Below are positions 49,644 through 57,584 of a DNA stretch of 64,000 nucleotides, in pieces. The DNA lies in the NCBI RefSeq assembly GCF_001830555.1, contig NZ_MIAM01000049.1, forward strand, positions 153,997-217,996, written 5' to 3'. The position numbers and the translations under genes are program-made. Origin of the DNA: Sphingopyxis sp. RIFCSPHIGHO2_12_FULL_65_19. Its GTDB lineage: Bacteria > Pseudomonadota > Alphaproteobacteria > Sphingomonadales > Sphingomonadaceae. Position 1 is the first letter of the stretch, and each line of letters begins with the position of its first letter. The notes under the pieces are model-generated. The model saw only the letters and a list, made by a program, of their open reading frames with translations. It ran no database searches and was not told the origin of the DNA.

Positions 49644-50273
49644 TTAGACTTCGATGCCTTCCGCCAACGTCAGGGCATCTTCCACATCAACGCCGAGGTA
49701 TCGCACCGTGTTTTCGATTTTGGTGTGGCCCAGAAGAATTTGTACGGCGCGCAAATTCCCAGTCGCCTTGTAGATAATCGACGCCTTCGTTCTCCGGAGC
49801 GAATGTGTTCCATAGTCTTCGCTGCGAAGGCCGACCGCCGTGACCCACTCATCAACGAGACGCGCATATTGCCGCGTGCTCATATGGGCGGAGTGGTCGA
49901 TGCGGCTGGGGAACGCATAGTCCTCGATCGATCCGCCGCGACGCTCGAGCCACGCCAGGAGGCTCCCGCGAGCGTCCGACATGATTTCGAATTGAACTGG
50001 TCGGCCCGTCTTCTGCTGAATTACGATTGCCCGCGTTCGCAATTCTCCACCAGTCACTAGATCGCCGATCTTGATCTTCACCAGATCACAGCCCCGCAGT
50101 TTGCTGTCGATTGCAAGGTCAAACAGCGCCCGGTCTCGAAGTCGGTGCTCGCGATCCAGATGGAAGCGAATGGCCCAAATCTGTCGTGGCTTCAGCGGGC
50201 GCTTTGTTCCAATTTTCTTGCCGGAATTCCACGCCGGCCGTGCTACTGGATAGTCAAATTCTGACCTTCCCAT
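49644..50273 (-). CDS. Tyrosine-type recombinase/integrase, short form
   Basis: The ATG at 50273 (MGRSEFDYPVARPAWN) has AGGAGA upstream; the track's longer form runs into antisense of the LysR gene. At 209 residues it is close to FimB/FimE-size recombinases and lacks a full N-terminal arm-binding domain. Catalytic residues are all visible: R in KLRGCDLVK, K in QQKTGRPV, HxxR in THSLRRT, H in LLGHTKIEN, and Y in TVRYLGVD. It probably acts on DNA inversion or excision at a local site; a partner element or att repeat was not identified. Confidence 0.85.
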   Translation of the reverse strand: MGRSEFDYPVARPAWNSGKKIGTKRPLKPRQIWAIRFHLDREHRLRDRALFDLAIDSKLRGCDLVKIKIGDLVTGGELRTRAIVIQQKTGRPVQFEIMSDARGSLLAWLERRGGSIEDYAFPSRIDHSAHMSTRQYARLVDEWVTAVGLRSEDYGTHSLRRTKASIIYKATGNLRAVQILLGHTKIENTVRYLGVDVEDALTLAEGIEV

Positions 50274-50432
50274 GATCGTTCTCCTGAGGCCAACATGGCC
50301 ACGGACGAAACGCTTCAAATTCTTAGTTCGCAGGCATTTTCGTGGCTGGTCTTGCACGCTGGACGGCCAACGCTCGACCAATCCGCGCGCCGCATGTAGC
50401 ATCAACCTGTCAAAGCTGTGTTCGGATGGGCG

Positions 50433-51362
50433 ATGGACCGCATCGATGCGATGAAGATTTTTGTGACGGCCGTCGACGAGGGCAGCCTCGCGGGCGCGTC
50501 GCGTCGCCTGCGCCGTTCGCCGACTGCCATCAGTCGCGCGATCGCTTCGCTGGAGGCGCATGTGGGCGCGGAACTGCTCCACCGCACGACCCGCAGCATC
50601 CGCCTCAGCGACACAGGCCAGCACTATGCGGCATCGTGCCGCCGCATCCTTGCCGAGCTCGAAGAAGCCGATCTGCTTGCCGGGGGCGAACGCGCCGCGC
50701 CGCGAGGGCTCCTGACGCTCACCGCGCCGCCGATCAGCGGCGAGGAAATATTGCGCCCCATCCTCGATGAGTTCCTCGATGCCTATCCGCTGGTCACGGC
50801 GCGCCTGCTTCTGGTCGACCGGTCGGTCAACCTGATCGACGAAGGGGTCGATATCGCGCTGCGGGTCGCGGAGCTCCCTGACTCGTCGCTGCTCGCAACG
50901 CGGGTCGGAGACGGGGTACGCCGGGTCATCGTTGCGGCGCCGCATTATCTGGCGCAGCACCCACCGATCGAAGCGCCCGCCGATATCGTCGGGCACCAGA
51001 TCATATCGCTGACCCATTTCGGGCTGGAATCCTGGGCCTTCGCCGCCGCCGGTAAATCCGGCGCCGCGCGCACCGTTCACTTCGCGCCCCGCCTCATCGT
51101 CAACAGCGTGCGCGCAGCGGTGGCGTCGGCGGTGGCGGGTGGCGGATTGACGCGCGTCTATTCCTATCATGTCGCGCACGAAGTGAAGGCGGGACGGCTG
51201 CAGGTCGCGCTTGCCGACGCCGAACCACCGGTCCAGCCAGCGCACCTGCTGACTCCGGCCGGGCGCCGGTCCGTACCGAAGGTCCGTGCCTTCATCGATT
51301 TCGCGGCGCCGCGGCTGCGTGCTGCGTTCAACCGGCTGGCTCTCGACGCTAGCAAGCTCTAA
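50433..51362 (+). CDS. LysR-family transcriptional regulator
   Basis: The ATG at 50433 (MDRIDAMKIFVTAVDEGSLAGASRRLRRSPTAISRAIASLEAHVG) places the helix-turn-helix at the usual distance from the start. The 309-residue product then has the effector domain (GLLTLTAPPISGEEILRPILDEFLDAYPLV ...). It is followed by an SDR and a tautomerase on the same strand. LysR regulators of this CrgA-like subgroup often control adjacent oxidoreductases in response to electrophiles; that is an inference here. Confidence 0.88.
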   Translation: MDRIDAMKIFVTAVDEGSLAGASRRLRRSPTAISRAIASLEAHVGAELLHRTTRSIRLSDTGQHYAASCRRILAELEEADLLAGGERAAPRGLLTLTAPPISGEEILRPILDEFLDAYPLVTARLLLVDRSVNLIDEGVDIALRVAELPDSSLLATRVGDGVRRVIVAAPHYLAQHPPIEAPADIVGHQIISLTHFGLESWAFAAAGKSGAARTVHFAPRLIVNSVRAAVASAVAGGGLTRVYSYHVAHEVKAGRLQVALADAEPPVQPAHLLTPAGRRSVPKVRAFIDFAAPRLRAAFNRLALDASKL

Positions 51363-51368
51363 GCTATT

Positions 51369-51385
51369 ATGCCGTTAATCGGCAT
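51369..51385. promoter_or_regulatory. Inverted repeat ATGCCG-N5-CGGCAT upstream of the SDR gene
   Basis: A perfect 6-bp inverted repeat spaced by five bases, right after the LysR stop and about 130 bases before the SDR start. It has the size of a LysR recognition dyad, so it could be the operator for the SDR-tautomerase unit. Confidence 0.35.
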
Positions 51386-51512
51386 GATGTCTGTCAATCT
51401 GTCTAGATTATCACGGAAAATGACCTGCCCTAGATAGATCCTGTCGACGCAGATTGCGCCGGCCGGACCAATGAAATTTGGCCCGCATTCAACCGAAGAA
51501 AGGTCAAATATC

Positions 51513-52223
51513 ATGAGCAATGGAAAGAAAGTCGTCGTCATCACCGGCGCATCACAGGGGATCGGCGCGGCCCTCGTCAGCGCCTATCTCGATCGCAACT
51601 ATCGTGTCGTCGCCACGTCGCGCTCGATCCAGCCCTCGAACAATCCCGACATCCTGACGATCGCCGGCGACATCGGCGATCCCGAAACCGGGCCGCGCGT
51701 CATCGCCGCAGCGATCGAAAAATTCGGGCGCGTCGATACGCTGGTTAACAACGCCGGCATTTTCCTTGCCGGTCCGTTCACCGATTACAGCGCACAGCAA
51801 TATGCCGACGTCGTTTCGACCAACATCAATGGCTTCTACTACATCACCCAGGCTGCGATTGCGGCGATGGAAAAGCTCGGCCGCGGTCACATCGTCAGCA
51901 TCACGACGAGCCTCGTCGACCATGCCCTGTCTCAGGTGCCGTCGGTACTAGCTGCGCTGTCGAAGGGCGGTATCAACGCCGCGAGCAAAAGCCTCGCGAT
52001 CGAATATGCGGCGCGTGGTATCCGCGTGAATGCCGTATCGCCGGGGGTGATCAAGACGCCGATGCACACCCCCGAAACCCATGACTTCCTGTCGGCGCTG
52101 CACCCCGTCGGGCGCATGGGCGATATTTCGGACATCGTCGAGGCCGTGCTATATCTTGAAAGCGCCGGTTTCGTGACGGGCGAGATCCTCCATGTCGATG
52201 GCGGCCAGTCAGCCGGCCACTGA
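51513..52223 (+). CDS. SDR-family oxidoreductase lacking the canonical catalytic Tyr
   Basis: The ATG at 51513 follows GAAGAAAGG. The 236-residue product has the Rossmann cofactor motif VVITGASQGIGAAL and the NNAG motif. At the active site the expected YxxxK reads AALSK, so Tyr is replaced by Ala while Lys is kept; the preceding catalytic Ser is present (SITTSL). Some SDR subgroups show this, and may use another residue or act as non-enzymatic binders. It is followed by a tautomerase 25 bases later. Confidence 0.83.
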   Translation: MSNGKKVVVITGASQGIGAALVSAYLDRNYRVVATSRSIQPSNNPDILTIAGDIGDPETGPRVIAAAIEKFGRVDTLVNNAGIFLAGPFTDYSAQQYADVVSTNINGFYYITQAAIAAMEKLGRGHIVSITTSLVDHALSQVPSVLAALSKGGINAASKSLAIEYAARGIRVNAVSPGVIKTPMHTPETHDFLSALHPVGRMGDISDIVEAVLYLESAGFVTGEILHVDGGQSAGH

Positions 52224-52248
52224 TCCGGCGAGAGCGAGGAGACAGATC

Positions 52249-52485
52249 ATGCCGATCGTAACCGTACAAGTCACCAAGGAGGGCACCGAAGCCGGTGTCG
52301 ATCATGTAACCCCCGAGCAGAAAGCCGCTATCTATAAGGGAATGAGCCAGGTTCTGTTCGATGTGCTCAAGAAGCCCCCCGAATGGACCTGGGTGATCTT
52401 CCAGGAAGTCGAGATGGAGGACTGGGGCTGGGGCGGAATGCCCGTCGCAGAATATCGAAAGAAGCTCGCTGGTCCCCCGGGCTGA
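52249..52485 (+). CDS. 4-oxalocrotonate tautomerase-like small protein
   Basis: The ATG at 52249 gives 78 residues starting MPIVTVQV, so Pro is the N-terminal residue after Met removal and can act as general base, as in 4-OT enzymes. A conserved-looking PPEWTWVIFQEVEMEDWGWGG segment follows. It lies just after the SDR and before a terminator, making a LysR-SDR-tautomerase unit. The substrate is unknown. Confidence 0.85.
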   Translation: MPIVTVQVTKEGTEAGVDHVTPEQKAAIYKGMSQVLFDVLKKPPEWTWVIFQEVEMEDWGWGGMPVAEYRKKLAGPPG

Positions 52486-52507
52486 GTCTCGTCAACGCAC
52501 CCCCGAA

Positions 52508-52546
52508 AACACCCGCCATTGATCGCCGATGGCGGGTGTTTGTTTG
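52508..52546 (+). terminator. Rho-independent terminator after the tautomerase
   Basis: A perfect 12-bp inverted repeat, AACACCCGCCAT and ATGGCGGGTGTT, with a 9-base loop and a TGTTTG tail, about 20 bases after the tautomerase stop. Confidence 0.8.
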
Positions 52547-52626
52547 CGACGCGAGCGGCAATTGCTTGCAGCTGTGACGACCGGGCAAATTCCGCTATTC
52601 AGCGTGCGGGCAAGAGAGGGAGACAG

Positions 52627-53529
52627 ATGGATCGTCTTGACGCCATGCGGGTGATTCTGGCGGTCGTCGACGCGGGCAGCCTGTCCGCGGGGAGCCGCAA
52701 GCTGAATGCGCCGCTCCCCAGCGTCAGCCGCAAGGTCGCCGAACTCGAGCGGCATCTCGGCACCAACCTCCTCGTCCGCACCAGCCGCAACATCCAGCTC
52801 ACCGATGCCGGGCGCGATTATGTCGAAGCCGCACGGCGGATTATCGCCGACCTCGACGAGGCCGAACGGCGCGCGTCGGGCGAATATAACACGCCGCGCG
52901 GCGAACTGACGGTCACCATGCCGGTCGAGTTCGGCGCACACCATGTGATGCCGATCGCGCTGTCGTTCATGGCCGAATATCCCGAAGTCACCTTGAACCT
53001 CATCGTCTCCGACCGGCGCACCCATATGGTCGATGAACATATCGACGTCGCCATCCGCCTGGGCCATCTGGCCGACAGCGCTCTCTATGCGGTCAAGACA
53101 GGCGACTTTCGCCTGATCACCTGTGCGAGCCCCGATTATCTCGAACGGCATGGCACGCCCACGGACCCGCGCGAACTTTCCGCTCACGATGGCATCCTGT
53201 TCGGCACCCGGCAAATATTCTGGACCTACCGCATCGACGGCGAGGAGATGATCTGCGCGCCGCGGACGCGGATTGCCGTCAATAGCGCTGCGGGCAATCT
53301 GGCAGCGGCGCTCGGCGGGGTCGGGATCGCGCGCCTCTTCGATTATCAGCTGTCGGGGCAACTCCAGTCGGGCGCGCTCGTGCGGGTACTTCACGACGGC
53401 GACAGCGAGCCGCGCCCGGTGCATATCGTCTATCCGCGCCAAGGGCTGCTGCCGCTAAAGGTGCGCGCCTTTATTGACTGGGCGACGCCGCGGCTACGCG
53501 CCGCATGCACGGGTTTCGACTGCCCCTGA
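52627..53529 (+). CDS. LysR-family transcriptional regulator
   Basis: The ATG at 52627 (MDRLDAMRVILAVVDAGSLSAGSRKLNAPLPSVSRKVAELERHLG) follows AGGGAGACAG. The 300-residue product is similar in plan to the LysR at 50433, and both precede SDR genes, which suggests duplication of a LysR-SDR unit. The effector domain spans about residues 90-295. Confidence 0.9.
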   Translation: MDRLDAMRVILAVVDAGSLSAGSRKLNAPLPSVSRKVAELERHLGTNLLVRTSRNIQLTDAGRDYVEAARRIIADLDEAERRASGEYNTPRGELTVTMPVEFGAHHVMPIALSFMAEYPEVTLNLIVSDRRTHMVDEHIDVAIRLGHLADSALYAVKTGDFRLITCASPDYLERHGTPTDPRELSAHDGILFGTRQIFWTYRIDGEEMICAPRTRIAVNSAAGNLAAALGGVGIARLFDYQLSGQLQSGALVRVLHDGDSEPRPVHIVYPRQGLLPLKVRAFIDWATPRLRAACTGFDCP

Positions 53530-53666
53530 CCCGACCCTTGCCGCGATTGAGAGGCTCGCTCTCGCTTTCGCCCGCTACCGGCATTTTCCCGCACGACTAA
53601 ATCGTTCTGGTCCGCCCCGTCCATCACGGTCGGTGGGCATCCATCCCTTGTTGGAAAGGAAGAACG

Positions 53667-54461
53667 ATGAACGAAGCAAAGGGCACTGCCCTCATTACCG
53701 GAGCGTCGAGTGGAATTGGCACGCTTTACGCCGATCGCCTGGCTCGCCAAGGCTATGACCTGATCCTTGTCGCGCGCAACGCCACCAAACTCGAGCGCGT
53801 GGCACAAGCGATCCGGAAAGCCACCGGCCGCCAGATCGACACGCTGCCCGCTGACCTTGCGAACCCCGCCGAACTTCTTCTCGTCGAAGCCCGGCTCGCG
53901 AACGAGCGCAGCATCACCTTGCTGGTCAACAACGCCGGCATCGGGTCGACCGCTCGCGCCCTCGACGCCGACGTCGATACGATGAGCGCAATGGTGTCGC
54001 TCAATGTCGAGGCGCTGATGCGTCTGACCTATGCGGTCGTGCCCGCCTTCGTGGCACGCGGCCGCGGCACGATCGTCAACATCGCCTCGATCGTCGCGGT
54101 TGCCCCTGAGGTGCTGAACGGTGTTTATGGCGGGTCCAAAGCCTTTGTTCTCGCATTCAGCCAGAACCTGCGTCACGAACTCGACGGTACCGGGGTCGGC
54201 GTGCAGGTCGTCCTGCCGGGAGCGACCGCGACCGATTTCTGGGACATCGCGGGAACCCCCGTCGAGCATTTGCCCGGCGAGATCGTCATGCGCGCCGACC
54301 AGCTCGTTGACGCCGCGCTGACTGGCCTCGCGCGTGGCGAATTTGCGACAATCCCCAGTCTTCACGACGAATCCCGCTGGGCCGCCTTCGAGGCAGCCCG
54401 GCAGGCCATGGCGGGCGAATTGTCCACCAGCACCCCCGCGGCCCGGTATCTAGCCGCCTAA
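53667..54461 (+). CDS. SDR-family NAD(P)-dependent oxidoreductase
   Basis: The 264-residue product has the cofactor motif ALITGASSGIGTLYADRLA, NNAGIG, the catalytic Ser in NIASIVA, and a canonical YGGSK (YxxxK). The segment VQVVLPGATATDFW is typical of SDRs in the DltE/YqjQ-like group. It lies about 140 bases after the LysR gene on the same strand and is followed by Ohr/OsmC. Substrate unknown. Confidence 0.9.
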   Translation: MNEAKGTALITGASSGIGTLYADRLARQGYDLILVARNATKLERVAQAIRKATGRQIDTLPADLANPAELLLVEARLANERSITLLVNNAGIGSTARALDADVDTMSAMVSLNVEALMRLTYAVVPAFVARGRGTIVNIASIVAVAPEVLNGVYGGSKAFVLAFSQNLRHELDGTGVGVQVVLPGATATDFWDIAGTPVEHLPGEIVMRADQLVDAALTGLARGEFATIPSLHDESRWAAFEAARQAMAGELSTSTPAARYLAA

Positions 54462-54488
54462 CCCCCGAAGCATAGCAGGAGTAGAATC

Positions 54489-54899
54489 ATGTCACAGAAT
54501 ATCGTCTATACCGGAAAAACCCACACCACCGGCGGCCGCGACGGCGCGTCGCGCAGCTCGGACGGCGAACTCGATATCGCGCTGTCGCCGCCCGGATCGA
54601 ACCGCACCGGGACCAACCCCGAACAGCTGTTCGCGGCCGGCTGGTCGGCCTGCTTCCTCGGCGCGATTGGCAAGGCTGCCAGCGAACAGAAATTGCGGCT
54701 GCCTGCCGACGCCGCTATCGACGCCGAAGTCGATCTTGCGCTGGACGATGGGGGCTTTTCGCTGATCGCGCGTCTCAACGTCAGCCTGCCCGGCATCGAC
54801 CGCGACACCGCCGAAACGCTGACCGCCCGCGCGCACGAGATCTGCCCTTATTCGAAGGCGACGCGCGGCAATATCGCGGTCGACATCAATATCGTCTGA
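54489..54899 (+). CDS. Ohr/OsmC-family organic hydroperoxide reductase
   Basis: The 136-residue product has the two redox Cys of the Ohr subgroup, in WSACFLGAIG and EICPYSKATRGN, and the start MSQNIVYTGKTHTTGGRDG. It reduces organic hydroperoxides using thiols. It is 27 bases after the SDR, so one transcript is likely. A strong terminator follows. Confidence 0.92.
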   Translation: MSQNIVYTGKTHTTGGRDGASRSSDGELDIALSPPGSNRTGTNPEQLFAAGWSACFLGAIGKAASEQKLRLPADAAIDAEVDLALDDGGFSLIARLNVSLPGIDRDTAETLTARAHEICPYSKATRGNIAVDINIV

Positions 54900-54906
54900 C
54901 CCACCC

Positions 54907-54948
54907 AAAACCGTCGCGCCTGTCGCCATGACATGGCGCGACGGTTTT
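54907..54948. terminator. Terminator after the ohr-like gene
   Basis: A perfect 14-bp inverted repeat, AAAACCGTCGCGCC and GGCGCGACGGTTTT, with a T-run on the plus strand and a matching run on the minus strand. It ends the LysR-SDR-ohr transcript. Confidence 0.82.
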
Positions 54949-54983
54949 TGCCGCCAAACTGCGGATGAATAAGGACCTGGATC

Positions 54984-55214
54984 ATGAACATCCAAATGAA
55001 ACGGAAAATCGCTTTCGCCCTCCTGATGGGAGTCGTGACAACCGGGATTATTTCCTTCACCCTCCTCGCGCTCAATCTCGGTTTTGCGACCGGCTTTGTC
55101 GAGACATGGCTGCGTTCCTGGGCGATCGCCTATGTCATCGTCATTCCCGCGATCCTTCTGATCGGGCCGCGTTTGCAGGCCCGCATCGACCGGGTCATCG
55201 GCAAGGAGGCGTAA
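54984..55214 (+). CDS. DUF2798 small membrane protein
   Basis: The 76-residue product has two transmembrane helices (IAFALLMGVVTTGIISFTLLALN and WAIAYVIVIPAILLIGPRL) and is typical in size and pattern of DUF2798. The function of the family is unknown. Its stop lies one base before the GTG of the cupin gene, indicating coupled translation. Confidence 0.85.
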   Translation: MNIQMKRKIAFALLMGVVTTGIISFTLLALNLGFATGFVETWLRSWAIAYVIVIPAILLIGPRLQARIDRVIGKEA

Positions 55215-55215
55215 G

Positions 55216-55653
55216 GTGAAGCACGCAATCTCAAATTTATTTGCCGCCATCCTGTTCACGGCTGGCGCGGCAGCCGCTGCAACTAACACGCCCGCAGGCG
55301 TCACGCGCACCGACCTGCAGCGGCACGACCTGTCGATCGCGGGCCGCGAAACCATCCAAGCGCGCATCGACATTGCCCCGGGTGCGGTGGCCCCATGGCA
55401 TCGCCATCCCGGCGAGGAAGTCATCTATGTCATCGAGGGGACACTCGAATATCAGCTCGAGGGTCGACCGCCGGTCACCGTCACGGCCGGCCAGGTTCTC
55501 TTTGTTCCCGCGGGCGTCGCGCATATGGCGCGCAATCGCACCGCCACGAATGGCGCTGAACTCGCGACCTATATCGTCGAAAAAGGCAAACCGCTGCTTG
55601 TGCCTGCCGAGGTGCCAACAAGCGAAACGGGAACACAGGAGACGTCGCGATGA
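55216..55653 (+). CDS. Exported cupin-domain protein
   Basis: A GTG at 55216 follows AAGGAGGCG. The 145-residue product has a signal peptide (MKHAISNLFAAILFTAGAAAAAT) and a full metal-binding cupin: PWHRHPGEEVIYVIEGTLEYQLEG for motif 1 (two His and a Glu) and GVAHMARN for motif 2. It is likely a periplasmic metal-dependent enzyme or binding protein. It overlaps the next gene by four bases. Confidence 0.85.
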   Translation: MKHAISNLFAAILFTAGAAAAATNTPAGVTRTDLQRHDLSIAGRETIQARIDIAPGAVAPWHRHPGEEVIYVIEGTLEYQLEGRPPVTVTAGQVLFVPAGVAHMARNRTATNGAELATYIVEKGKPLLVPAEVPTSETGTQETSR

Positions 55654-56117
55654 TCCGTACCCTGCTCTTTGCAGCGCTCGGTTCGATCTTGGCGACCACC
55701 GCAGCCGCGCAGCCGATTGATGCCGGGCGCGAAGCTTCGCAATTCGTGCCGATAATCAATGAACCGCCTGCTGAACTGTTCGTCGATCCGCCGCTTGCTG
55801 GTCCGCTTGCACGGGGGGCAGTCATCATTCCCTATCAGACGAAGCATTTCCGGATTCTGCCGGTCTTTGGAGCAAGCGCCGTCGATGTCTCGCCGCGCGC
55901 AGGCCATCTGCATGTCAGTGTTGATGATTTGCCCTGGCGATGGGCGGCCGCTGGCGACAATGGCGCCGTCGTCGTGAACGGCCTTCCTCCCGGCCCCCAT
56001 AAGATATTGATCGAACTGGCGACGCCCGAGCACAAGGTTCTGACTGGCAGATCCGTGTCCTTCATCGTCCCAGACTTGACGAAAACAACCGCGACTGGGC
56101 CGTCACACGATCATTGA
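55650..56117 (+). CDS. Exported hypothetical protein, DUF6130-like
   Basis: The 155-residue product starts at an ATGA overlap with the cupin gene. A signal peptide (MIRTLLFAALGSILATTAAAQ) precedes a beta-rich domain with HLHVSVDDLPWRWAAAGDNGAVVVNGLPPGPHKILIELA, which resembles DUF6130. Its His residues could bind metal. It forms an operon with DUF2798 and the cupin. Family assignment is tentative. Confidence 0.7.
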   Translation: MIRTLLFAALGSILATTAAAQPIDAGREASQFVPIINEPPAELFVDPPLAGPLARGAVIIPYQTKHFRILPVFGASAVDVSPRAGHLHVSVDDLPWRWAAAGDNGAVVVNGLPPGPHKILIELATPEHKVLTGRSVSFIVPDLTKTTATGPSHDH

Positions 56118-56126
56118 TGTGGGTTC

Positions 56127-56166
56127 TGGCCGATTGCCGTCTGTCCGGTTTTGGTAGCGGGAACGA
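56127..56166 (+). repeat. Intergenic repeat copy i (partial)
   Basis: It begins TGGCCGATTGCCGTCTGTCCGG and continues with TTTTGGTAGCGGGAACG. It lies between the convergent DUF6130-like and anti-sigma genes. Confidence 0.6.
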
Positions 56167-56272
56167 GTAAGTTGACGATGGACCAAATGCTGGCACGCAC
56201 CTGCAACGCGAGCTCCGCAAATCGCGACTTAGACCGGCGAATTGCAATGCGGAAGCGGGCGGATATTCGAGT

Positions 56273-56977
56273 CTAGCGGCTGTGATCCCACCCGGCATCG
56301 CGCGCCGCTTGCTCGGCTGCGCCATCGAGCGGCTCCCCCGCCATCATCGTCGCAGCTACAGCAGCGAGCTCCCCCGACGACGCCTGCCGGTAGGCGCCTC
56401 GCGCCTGTCCGCGAAGCGTCCGTTCGAGTTGCCAACGCTCGCTCTCGCGGCAGCCAATCCCGTCGATCGAAGCGCTCTCGAAGGTGCGGCAATAGCGCCC
56501 GGCCTTGTCTTGGAAGCTGACGCCGATCCGTACCGCAGCGTCGCCAGGCTGGCTGGACGCAAGCTGCATGTCGAGCGCCTCGGCGAGCGGTCCTGCCGCG
56601 ACCAGCGTGCCGCCCTCGCTCGCCACATCGGCTATGGGCATCCAGGGACGCAGCCCAATCGTCAGCCCAAGCACGAGCGAGGCGGCGATGGCGCCCCAAT
56701 GTATGGCGCCGAAGCGCGTGCGCCTTGCATCGCGGCGATCGGCAAGGCTGGTGTCGACCTTATCATCGACCGCGAGCAGCGAGCGCAGCCGATCGGGAAC
56801 CGCCTCTTCCGCGATGGGCGCATAATGCGCAGCCAAACGCGACTTGACCGCGCGGTGGCGTGCGATCTCCGCGGCGAGCGCGGCATCGGTTGCGGCCTCG
56901 CGCTCGATCCGGCGGGCGGTCAGGTCGTCGAGTTCGCCGTCGACGAAGGCAGCGACCGTTTCGGGATCCAAGCTCAT
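56273..56977 (-). CDS. Anti-sigma factor, membrane-bound
   Basis: The 234-residue product starts MSLDPETVAAFVDGELDDLTARRIEREAATDAALAAEI, the form of an anti-sigma N-terminal domain. One transmembrane helix (IHWGAIAASLVLGLTIGL, about residues 93-110) and a periplasmic C-terminal domain follow. It should sequester the ECF sigma factor, whose gene it overlaps by four bases, and release it on an envelope signal. Zinc-binding His/Cys of the ZAS type are not evident. Confidence 0.85.
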   Translation of the reverse strand: MSLDPETVAAFVDGELDDLTARRIEREAATDAALAAEIARHRAVKSRLAAHYAPIAEEAVPDRLRSLLAVDDKVDTSLADRRDARRTRFGAIHWGAIAASLVLGLTIGLRPWMPIADVASEGGTLVAAGPLAEALDMQLASSQPGDAAVRIGVSFQDKAGRYCRTFESASIDGIGCRESERWQLERTLRGQARGAYRQASSGELAAVAATMMAGEPLDGAAEQAARDAGWDHSR

Positions 56978-57462
56978 GCCGCCTCTCTCAGATAAAACAT
57001 CAATGTTTCGCGCCCTCGGGCGAGGCGCGAGGTAACGGTGCCGATCGGCACCTCGAGTATGTCCGCGGCCTCGCGATAGGCATAACCTTCGACGAGTATG
57101 AGCATCACGACCTCGCGTTGTTCGTCGGGAAGCCGTGCCATCGCGCCATCGACGTCACCGCGCAAAGCCCCCGCCTCCACCTCGGCCGCACCCTGGCCCG
57201 CGATCTGTACGACCTTGTCGTCGATCGGTGTCTGAACGCCGCGCCGGCCCGCGGCACGGCGCTCGTCGATCCAGAGATTGCGGGTAATGCGGTACATCCA
57301 GCTATCCAGTCTTGTCCCTTGTTGCCATTGGTCACGCGATTTCAGCGCGCGTTCGATCGCGGCCTGGCACAAATCGTCGGCGTCGCTTGCATGGCGCGCC
57401 AATCCGCGAGCGAACCGGCGCAAGCGCGGCAGTAATTCGACCAGTTCCTCTTCGAAGCGCAT
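56974..57462 (-). CDS. ECF-type RNA polymerase sigma factor
   Basis: The 162-residue product has region 2 (LCQAAIERALKSRDQWQQGTRLDSWMYRITRNLWIDERRA) and region 4 (LPDEQREVVMLILVEGYAYREAADILEVPIGTVTSRLARGRETL), the standard ECF plan. It directs transcription from GGAA/CGTT-like promoters. A symmetric copy of such a promoter lies 24 bases upstream, so autoregulation is likely. It is divergent from the S8 protease. Confidence 0.93.
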   Translation of the reverse strand: MRFEEELVELLPRLRRFARGLARHASDADDLCQAAIERALKSRDQWQQGTRLDSWMYRITRNLWIDERRAAGRRGVQTPIDDKVVQIAGQGAAEVEAGALRGDVDGAMARLPDEQREVVMLILVEGYAYREAADILEVPIGTVTSRLARGRETLMFYLREAA

Positions 57463-57485
57463 ATTTGCCTTTTTGCTATGTCCGA

Positions 57486-57517
57486 GGAAGAAACGACGCC
57501 ACCCTATCGTTTCTTCC
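57486..57517. promoter_or_regulatory. Self-complementary bidirectional ECF-type promoter
   Basis: The stretch is a perfect 11-bp inverted repeat, GGAAGAAACGA and TCGTTTCTTCC, with a 10-base centre. Read on either strand it gives GGAAG, 17 bases, CGTT, one base from the alphaproteobacterial ECF consensus GGAAC-N16/17-CGTT. It lies between the divergent sigma and protease genes and is placed to drive both. Confidence 0.68.
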
Positions 57518-57584
57518 GCATCATGCTAAATTTTTTGCGCGGCCGGTTCGTCGTCTGCCGGCCCCACCGATACAAGGAATTTCG

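Noticed and set aside
49644-51245. 533-codon version of the integrase
   Set aside because: The first 324 codons are antisense to a clear LysR gene and intergenic DNA; the ATG at 50273 has a good ribosome binding site.
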